A DNA stretch of 5,110 nt from Hyphomicrobiales bacterium. Lineage in GTDB: Bacteria; Pseudomonadota; Alphaproteobacteria; Rhizobiales; UBA4765. This document shows positions 1-5,110 of this stretch, piece after piece. A program made the translations under genes and the position numbers. The DNA lies in NCBI GenBank assembly GCA_027487195.1, contig JAIYEB010000393.1, forward strand, positions 1 to 5,110. The letters run 5' to 3'. The notes below the pieces were generated by a model, which ran no database searches, had not been told where the DNA came from, and saw nothing but the letters and a program-made list of their open reading frames with translations. The stretch's first letter is position 1; each line of letters begins with the position of its first letter.

Positions 1-839
1 AGTGATTCAATTCCGATCAGGAAGGCCAGTGCGAGGGATGAAGGCAGGACCGCAATGAGTTTTTCAAGGCTGGCCTGCGGCAGGGCTGGCCAGGGCAGGC
101 CACCGCCAATCATGCCAAAACGTGTGCTGATCGTGTCTGCATCAAGCCCGAGGGTGGCAACAAGAGCGGTTGCAAAGACAACGCCCACGAGAAACGCGGG
201 AAGCTTCGGCAGGCGTTTTTGTACGAGCAGCATGAGCGCGAGGGCTGCAAGCGAGACGAGCATGGTGCCGGGCCGCGCCTCGGGCCAGACCCGCCATAGC
301 GTCTCGATCTTTGCCAGGAACTCGGACGGCACCGCCGCCTTGATCCCGAGAAGTTCCTTGATCTGGCCAAAGAGGATGCCAACCGCGATTCCTGACGTGA
401 AGCCGATGATCACGGCGTGCGGGACGTGGCGCACATAGCGGCCAAGGCGCATCAGGGCGACAATCATCAGGAGCGCACCGGCGATTGTGGTGGCCAGCAG
501 CAGCCCGTCCATGCCGTGGGTGCGCAGCGTGGTGCTGACCAGGAGGATCAGCGCGGTCGTTGGCCCGCCGATTTGATGGTTCGAGCCACCCAGAAGGGAA
601 ATCAGAATGCCTGCAACAATGGCCGTGATGAGCCCATGCATGGGCGTTGCACCGGAGGCGATCCCGATCGCCATGGCCAGCGGAAGGGCGACAACCGCAA
701 CCGTCAGGCCTGCCGTCAGGTCATGCTTGAGATCGGCTGCACGGTAGCCTTGCCTAAGGCGCGTGAAGAGTTGAGGCAACAGGCTGTCGCGCGCGCGCGC
801 ACTCCGCGCGTCCTGGCTTTCTTTGTCCAATGTTTGCAT
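1..839 (-). CDS. SulP-family anion (sulfate-type) transporter, N-terminal 279 residues, cut by left edge
   Basis: Partial gene read from the complement; the ATG is at 839 and the frame stays open to the left edge. SulP (SLC26-like) proteins are inner-membrane transporters of sulfate, bicarbonate, or other anions and dicarboxylates, usually about 480-570 residues with a C-terminal STAS domain, which would lie off the window. Visible features: a charged N-terminal tail (residues 1-40); a first hydrophobic stretch with ALPLAMAIGIASGATPMHGL (51-70); the family-typical GGSNHQIGGPTTALILLV region (84-101), which forms the anion-binding half-helix in SulP proteins; VIIGFTSGIAVGI (143-155); further membrane segments near 111-129, 192-206 and 213-231; and LIGIES (274-279), where the family usually reads ESLLSA. 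The classical PxYGLY signature is replaced by TPMHGL. An in-frame TAA at 891-893 closes the frame upstream, and 839 is the only ATG seen between it and the conserved core. The ribosome site is weak (AGAAGA, about 12 bases upstream). The substrate cannot be assigned. The gene is divergent from the E1-like enzyme. Confidence 0.9.
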   Translation of the reverse strand, partial: MQTLDKESQDARSARARDSLLPQLFTRLRQGYRAADLKHDLTAGLTVAVVALPLAMAIGIASGATPMHGLITAIVAGILISLLGGSNHQIGGPTTALILLVSTTLRTHGMDGLLLATTIAGALLMIVALMRLGRYVRHVPHAVIIGFTSGIAVGILFGQIKELLGIKAAVPSEFLAKIETLWRVWPEARPGTMLVSLAALALMLLVQKRLPKLPAFLVGVVFATALVATLGLDADTISTRFGMIGGGLPWPALPQASLEKLIAVLPSSLALAFLIGIES

Positions 840-908
840 AGACCATGAAGGTCTTCTATTCGCTGGACTTACGCACCTCTGGACAAACGCTTAAGACCAA
901 AGGCGCTG
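840..908. promoter_or_regulatory. Divergent intergenic region with short repeats; presumed promoters for both flanking genes
   Basis: These 69 bp separate the starts of two divergent genes, so both promoters should lie here or just inside the coding ends. Visible directly: a direct repeat TGGAC-NN-ACGC at 864-874 and 880-890 (9 of 11 bases equal, 16 bp apart); an 8-bp inverted match TTTGTCCA at 822-829 against TGGACAAA at 880-887; and a small palindrome AGACC-ATGAA-GGTCT at 840-854, with AAGACC again at 893-898. On the minus strand TTGTCC (886-881) could act as a -35 element for the transporter gene, with a poor -10 near GAATAG. No convincing sigma70 pair was found for the plus strand. That both genes are controlled here is inferred from geometry; operator function is unproven. 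Confidence 0.4.
899..903 (+). promoter_or_regulatory. Ribosome binding site for the ATG at 909
   Basis: AAAGG lies 5 bases upstream of the ATG at 909. A second possible site, CGGAG at 914-918, lies 5 bases before an in-frame ATG at 924, so the real start may be either one. The choice changes only five residues ahead of the conserved region. Confidence 0.45.
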
Positions 909-3293
909 ATGATCGGAGCGTCCATGAGCCTTGCATCTCAATCCAATTCGACAGCCGTCATGGATATCGCGACGCTTGAAGCCTTCGAGCGCAAGATCCT
1001 GTGGCTTGCGGCCCATACGATCCACAACGCAAACCAGCGCCCGTCGTCTGACGGCATCAAGGTTGGTGGCCATCAGGCCTCCTCGGCGTCGCTCGTGACC
1101 ATCATGACAGCGCTGTACCTGCGCGTGCTGCGGCCGCAGGACCGGGTGGCGGTCAAGCCGCACGCCTCGCCGGTGTTCCATGCGATCCAGTATCTGCTTG
1201 GCAACCAGACGCTCGACAATCTCCAGCGCTTTCGCGGGCAGGGCGGTGCGCAAAGCTACCCGTCGCGCACCAAGGACGCCGACGACGTTGATTTCTCGAC
1301 CGGCTCGGTCGGGCTTGGTGTTGCCGTCACAGCCTTTGCCTCGCTCGTGCAGGACTATCTGCGCGCCAAGCACCTCGGGATGCACTGGCCGGAGGGGCGC
1401 ATGGTCTCGCTTCTTGGCGATGCCGAGCTTGATGAAGGCAATATCTTTGAGTGCCTGCTCGAGAGCTGGAAGCATGGCCTGAAGAATTGCTGGTGGGTGA
1501 TCGACTACAACCGCCAGAGCCTTGATTCCGTGGTGTCTGACCAACTTTTCCAGAAGCATGCGGAGGTCTTCGCATCCCTCGGCTGGGCTGTCGTCACCCT
1601 GAAATATGGCCGCAGGCTGCAGGCTGCGTTCCGGGAAAAGGGCGGCGAAGGCCTGCGCGATTGGATCGATGAATGTCCCAATCTGCTCTATTCAGCCCTG
1701 ACCTTCCAGGGTGGCGCGGCATTCCGGAATCAGATGCGGGCCGATCTAGCTGATCGCCCGGATACGCTGGCACTGATTGCCGGGCTTTCGGATGCAGAGC
1801 TTCACAGGCTCGTCACCAATCTTGGCGGCCACGACATGGACCTCATCGTTGAGGCGTTCGAGACGGCGCCAACCGACCGTCCGGTGGTCTTCATTGCCTA
1901 CACGATCAAGGGGCATGGCCTGCCATTCGCCGGGCACAAGGACAATCACGCCGGCCTGATGACAAAGGACCAGTGGAGCAAGCTTCGCGACGAGATGGGC
2001 ATTCTCGATGGCCAGGAGTGGGAGCGCTTTTCCGGCATGCAGCGTGAGACCGCGCGCCTTGAAGCAGCGCTCGGGTCTGTTCCCTTCAATGCACGCGGGC
2101 GGCGCAGGCTCGAGGCGAAAACGATCCCCGTGGACAGCCTGCCCTTGCCCGAGATCCGGGGCCAGATGTCGACGCAGCAGGGTTTTGGCCTGTTGCTTCA
2201 GGGCATTGCGAGAGCCGGCGGACCGCTTGCCGATCGTATCGTCACCACGTCGCCGGATGTGACGGTGTCGACCAATCTCGGCCCCTGGGTCAATCAACGT
2301 GGTTTGTTTGCACGATCGACCAAGGAAGATGTGTTTGCCGCACGAAAGCTGATGAGCCCCCAGAAATGGGAAGCCGGTCCACGCGGCCAGCACATGGAAC
2401 TCGGCATTGCCGAGAACAACCTGTTCTTGATGCTGGCTGCCATGGGGCTGTCGCACACGCTGTTTGGCGAGCGGCTGATCCCGATCGGTACGCTTTATGA
2501 CCCATTCATTTCGCGCGGCCTCGATGCGCTGAACTATGCCTGCTACCAGGATGCGCGGTTCATATTGGTTGCAACGCCTTCGGGCGTCACGCTTGCGCCG
2601 GAAGGCGGCGCGCACCAGTCCATCGCAACCCCGCTGATTGGCATGAGCCAGGATGGGCTGGCATCTTTTGAGCCAGCCTATGTCGACGAGCTCGCAGCGA
2701 TCCTGGAGTGGGCGTTTGCCTACATCCAGCGTGGCGGCAAGGCACAGGCCAAGGAATGGGTGCATGAACGCGAAGGTGGTTCGGTCTATCTCCGGCTGAC
2801 CACGCGCCCGCTTGATCAGCTGATCCGTCCGATTGACGAGGCCTTCCGCAAGCGCGTCGTGGATGGCGGCTACTGGATGCGTGCGCCGCACGAGGGGGCG
2901 CGTCTGGCCATTGTCTATCAGGGCGCCATCGCACCGGAAGCGGCCACCGCCATGGGCAGGCTTTTGCCGCGCGAGCCGGGAGCCGGCCTGTTGGCAGTTA
3001 CATCTGCAGACAGGCTTGAGGCCGGCTGGCGGGCAGGGCAGGCAAACGACACGGTGTCACTTGTAGAAGAGCTGCTTGCTCCGCTGGCACGCGATGCGAC
3101 CATTGTCACCGTGATTGACGGGCACCCGGCGACATTGTCCTGGCTGGGTGGGGTTCATGGCCACCGGGTCATCGCGCTTGGGGTTGATCAGTTTGGCCAG
3201 ACCGGCACCATCCAGGATGCTTATCGCCTGCATGGGATCGATGCTGAGACAATCGAACGCGCCGGGCTTTCCGGCCTCAGGCGGCGGCGATAG
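909..3293 (+). CDS. Homodimeric 2-oxoacid dehydrogenase E1 (AceE)-like / transketolase-family thiamine-diphosphate enzyme
   Basis: Complete 794-residue cytoplasmic protein ending in TAG. It follows the three-domain plan of homodimeric pyruvate dehydrogenase E1 and transketolase. The N-terminal ThDP domain (about 20-350) has LERKI-like ERKILWLAAHTIHNAN (27-42), GGHQAS with H55, KPHASP with H85, STGSVGLG (130-137), the cofactor motif GDAELDEGN (170-178) through IDYN (198-201), GGHD (306-309), and TIKGHG then KDNHAG with H347. The pyrimidine-binding domain (about 420-630) has STQQGFG, ELGIAENN with E502 as the likely catalytic glutamate, and GGAHQS with H569. The C-terminal TK domain (about 650-790) has VIALGVDQFGQTGTIQDAY (754-772). 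AceE is about 887 residues; the shortfall includes its N-terminal E2-docking arm. GDA replaces the usual GDG. No E2, E3 or lipoyl gene is visible nearby. By family it should decarboxylate a 2-oxoacid or transfer a ketol unit; the substrate is unknown. Starts at 909, 924 and 960 are possible; 909 and 924 have ribosome sites. Confidence 0.88.
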   Translation: MIGASMSLASQSNSTAVMDIATLEAFERKILWLAAHTIHNANQRPSSDGIKVGGHQASSASLVTIMTALYLRVLRPQDRVAVKPHASPVFHAIQYLLGNQTLDNLQRFRGQGGAQSYPSRTKDADDVDFSTGSVGLGVAVTAFASLVQDYLRAKHLGMHWPEGRMVSLLGDAELDEGNIFECLLESWKHGLKNCWWVIDYNRQSLDSVVSDQLFQKHAEVFASLGWAVVTLKYGRRLQAAFREKGGEGLRDWIDECPNLLYSALTFQGGAAFRNQMRADLADRPDTLALIAGLSDAELHRLVTNLGGHDMDLIVEAFETAPTDRPVVFIAYTIKGHGLPFAGHKDNHAGLMTKDQWSKLRDEMGILDGQEWERFSGMQRETARLEAALGSVPFNARGRRRLEAKTIPVDSLPLPEIRGQMSTQQGFGLLLQGIARAGGPLADRIVTTSPDVTVSTNLGPWVNQRGLFARSTKEDVFAARKLMSPQKWEAGPRGQHMELGIAENNLFLMLAAMGLSHTLFGERLIPIGTLYDPFISRGLDALNYACYQDARFILVATPSGVTLAPEGGAHQSIATPLIGMSQDGLASFEPAYVDELAAILEWAFAYIQRGGKAQAKEWVHEREGGSVYLRLTTRPLDQLIRPIDEAFRKRVVDGGYWMRAPHEGARLAIVYQGAIAPEAATAMGRLLPREPGAGLLAVTSADRLEAGWRAGQANDTVSLVEELLAPLARDATIVTVIDGHPATLSWLGGVHGHRVIALGVDQFGQTGTIQDAYRLHGIDAETIERAGLSGLRRRR

Positions 3294-3328
3294 GCCGACG
3301 CCAAACCTGACTGCTGCCAGACCTATCG
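3288..3328. terminator. Inverted repeat across the convergent gene junction, possible weak bidirectional terminator
   Basis: CGATAGG (3288-3294) and CCTATCG (3322-3328) are perfect 7-bp inverted copies with a 27-base gap, and two further pairs (3285-3286 with 3330-3331) follow after one mismatch. Each arm contains the stop codon of one of the converging genes. The loop is long and no T-run follows on either strand, so it is not a classical intrinsic terminator. Part of the symmetry arises simply because both proteins end in Arg codons followed by TAG. The 28 to 29 bp between the stop codons hold nothing else visible. Confidence 0.22.
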
Positions 3329-5110
3329 GCGGATGAGGGCATCCGGGTTGGGCAAGACCAGCGGTTCGTTCCACGGGCCCCTGATGACAAAAGGCAGTTC
3401 CGGAGGCGGGCGATTGGGGTCGCTTGAGACGCCCTGGACAGCTCCGGTCATGTTGAGCTGCCTTGTGGTCAAATCGGTCTGCCCGCGCAGCGTCAGCCGG
3501 TATCCGGGCCCACGCATCAGCATGTCTTCGGTCTGCACGATGCCGTTGGCAACGCGGATGGTGGCATTTGCGGCCTCAATCGCGGTGCGCCCCGAACGCG
3601 CCTCAAGCAGCGCCTCAATCGGCGAGCGCTCGGCGCGACGCATCATGGTGCCAAGATCAAGACCGGCCAGATTGCCGTTCGAGACGCGCATCTGCGCTTC
3701 GCCGCGCAGGCTTTCCACAATCGCGCGTGTGGTTGCACCTTCGCCCGCGACTTCAACGTTGATGTTGCCAACACCGGCAAGCCTGACAATTCCGAAATGC
3801 TCCCGCAGCACATCTTCAAGGCGTACACTTTGAAGATTGAGGGTTGCGCGCGAGCGCGCCGATGGCCCGGTTCGGGTCTGCTGGGTTTCAACCAGGAGCC
3901 GGCCGGACACGCGCCCGCCATAAGCAGCGCCATCGCCAATGTTCACTTCCGCGCGCCCATCGCGTGTCAGGATCGAAAGCGCAGCCTCGCGTATGGTTGT
4001 TCCGCCAATCACAAGGGTGTTGGCCGAGAGGCGAAGGTCAACATTGATGGCGCCGAGGGGGTCGCGTCTGACTGTTTCGGCCTCATCAGCGGTCACCGCG
4101 CTGAAGCCTGGCCAGTTTGCCGTCAGAAACGGGGTCGCATCGATCTGGCCAAAGTCGAGAGTGCCCTGGATCCCCGTGCGCTCGCTTGCAAATGTCAGCG
4201 CAAGAACGCCTTCACCGCGCGTGCGCTCGACGTTGAGGCGGATCGCCTCAAACGAAATCGTGCGCTCCCGCGCGGTCATGCGCGCCGTGCCCTGAACTGC
4301 GCCGGTTTCGGGCCCACCGGTCAGTTCCGGAACGAGCCATTGCGTGAGCTGCTTCAGCGAAGGAGAGGAGAACGACAATTGTCCGTCGATGCGAACCTGT
4401 CCTGCCGCAAAGATCTCGCCTGAAAGCTGCGCGCGAAGTGCCGGTGTTTCAAGCGTCACCTCGTAGGCGGAGATGTCCGATCTGAAGAGCGCTGCAGGAC
4501 GGGCGACAGATGATGAGATGCGCAGGTCCTCGCCATTATGGCGGACCTTGCCAGTGATCGAGAGGCGCGACTCGATCGTCGGCCAGGTGATGAGCAGATC
4601 AACCTGGGACAGCACGGTGCGCCTTTGGGCCGGCACGTCGCGATACACGATCTGGCCGTTGATGATTTCGAGTTGTCCAAGGCGAGGCGGACGCGGCCCG
4701 CTTCCGCGGCCTTCGTCCGGGACAAAGAGAGTCAGAATCGAATCACCGGTTCGCCAGTTCGAGCGACCGAGGCCGTCAGTTGTGATGGCAATCCTGGGTT
4801 CGATCAGAGAAACGCTGGCAACTTCAACCCGGCCGATCAGGAACGGCCACAGCGCCAGACCCGCCTCCAGCGCGGTCCCCTCGACAATCGGCTGGGCGCC
4901 ATCTTCGCCGCCAATCACGACACTGTCGACAGTCACCGTTGGCCAGGGAAGCATGCGAAAACGCGAGTTTCCGCCCACCGAAATGGGCTGCCCGGTCAGG
5001 CTTGCAAGCTGCGTGGCAACTGTTCGACGCAAACCGTCGACAGAAACAAGTGCCGGAATGATCGCCACAGCAAGGCCCACGCAGACAAGCAGGAGGAGCC
5101 CTGCCAGCAT
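3323..5110 (-). CDS. AsmA-family protein (membrane-anchored, periplasmic), start at or beyond right edge
   Basis: Read from the complement; 595 residues are visible from an ATG exactly on the right edge to TAG at 3325-3323. AsmA-family proteins are anchored in the inner membrane with a large periplasmic part and belong to the repeating-beta-groove group linked to outer-membrane assembly and lipid transport. Visible: a hydrophobic anchor at 2-22; an AsmA N-terminal region with LTGQPISVGG (38-47), a GRVEVASVSLIEPRIAITTD stretch (93-112) and GLGRSNW (113-119), all typical; alternating beta-type polar and hydrophobic sequence through the middle; and an AsmA C-terminal region with SLRGEAQMRVSNGNLAGLDL (467-486), a TxRQLNMTGAVQG stretch near 548-560 and FVIRGPWNEPLVLPNPDALIRR (574-595). 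No Arg/Lys residues precede the anchor, unusual for a membrane-insertion signal, so the true start probably lies a few codons further right. The gene converges on the E1-like gene; no operon partner is visible. The specific cargo or partner is unknown. Confidence 0.88.
   Translation of the reverse strand: MLAGLLLLVCVGLAVAIIPALVSVDGLRRTVATQLASLTGQPISVGGNSRFRMLPWPTVTVDSVVIGGEDGAQPIVEGTALEAGLALWPFLIGRVEVASVSLIEPRIAITTDGLGRSNWRTGDSILTLFVPDEGRGSGPRPPRLGQLEIINGQIVYRDVPAQRRTVLSQVDLLITWPTIESRLSITGKVRHNGEDLRISSSVARPAALFRSDISAYEVTLETPALRAQLSGEIFAAGQVRIDGQLSFSSPSLKQLTQWLVPELTGGPETGAVQGTARMTARERTISFEAIRLNVERTRGEGVLALTFASERTGIQGTLDFGQIDATPFLTANWPGFSAVTADEAETVRRDPLGAINVDLRLSANTLVIGGTTIREAALSILTRDGRAEVNIGDGAAYGGRVSGRLLVETQQTRTGPSARSRATLNLQSVRLEDVLREHFGIVRLAGVGNINVEVAGEGATTRAIVESLRGEAQMRVSNGNLAGLDLGTMMRRAERSPIEALLEARSGRTAIEAANATIRVANGIVQTEDMLMRGPGYRLTLRGQTDLTTRQLNMTGAVQGVSSDPNRPPPELPFVIRGPWNEPLVLPNPDALIRR

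Noticed and set aside
417..848. Plus-strand open frame (143 codons) opposite the SulP gene
   Set aside because: The minus strand encodes a convincing membrane transporter here; the plus-strand translation is polar, low in hydrophobic residues and without motifs.
846..848. Alternative minus-strand ATG seven bases upstream of the SulP start
   Set aside because: It is in a different reading frame from the transporter, and its translation does not give SulP sequence.
960..962. Third in-frame ATG as start of the E1-like gene
   Set aside because: It still precedes the conserved core, but no ribosome-binding sequence lies in front of it, unlike the ATGs at 909 and 924.
891..1559. Minus-strand open frame (222 codons) overlapping the start of the E1-like gene
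   Set aside because: Same pattern of antisense shadow; it has no domain, and its end falls in the intergenic region only because the stop there is the first one available.
1746..2891. Long minus-strand open frame (381 codons) opposite the E1-like gene
   Set aside because: It lies fully inside a gene with clear family motifs, its translation is rich in Arg, His and Cys without recognisable domains, and long antisense frames are expected in GC-rich coding DNA.
3797..4423. Plus-strand open frame (208 codons) opposite the AsmA-family gene
   Set aside because: It is antisense to a gene with family-typical N- and C-terminal motifs, and its translation shows no domain or ribosome site that I can defend.

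Overview
The window reads as chromosomal DNA of a GC-rich (roughly 60 % GC by eye) Gram-negative bacterium, most likely an alphaproteobacterium. The main grounds are the style of the AsmA-family protein (an outer-membrane-associated family) and the resemblance of the central enzyme to homodimeric E1/transketolase-like proteins that I recall from alphaproteobacteria. No search was run, so the taxonomic placement is an inference.

Layout: three protein genes fill almost the whole window. (1) On the minus strand, 1-839 holds the first 279 codons of a SulP-family anion transporter, cut by the left edge before its second half and any STAS domain. (2) On the plus strand, 909-3293 holds a complete 794-residue thiamine-diphosphate enzyme. 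It has the fold order of the homodimeric pyruvate dehydrogenase E1 (AceE) but is shorter and lacks the N-terminal arm that AceE uses to dock on E2. (3) On the minus strand, 3323-5110 holds a large AsmA-family protein whose first visible ATG lies exactly on the right edge, so its true start may be outside.

Genes 1 and 2 are divergent and share a 69-bp intergenic region with short direct and inverted repeats that could be operators. Genes 2 and 3 converge, with 28 to 29 bp between their stop codons, and a 7-bp inverted repeat brackets the junction. There are no RNA genes, mobile elements, CRISPR arrays or gene-free stretches over 300 bp.

The genes do not form an obvious pathway. No E2 (dihydrolipoyl acyltransferase), E3 or lipoyl-domain gene is visible beside the E1-like enzyme, and no sulfate-assimilation gene is visible beside the transporter. 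The most interesting item is the orphan AceE-like enzyme, whose substrate cannot be read from the sequence. I do not see a clear new multi-gene system in this window.
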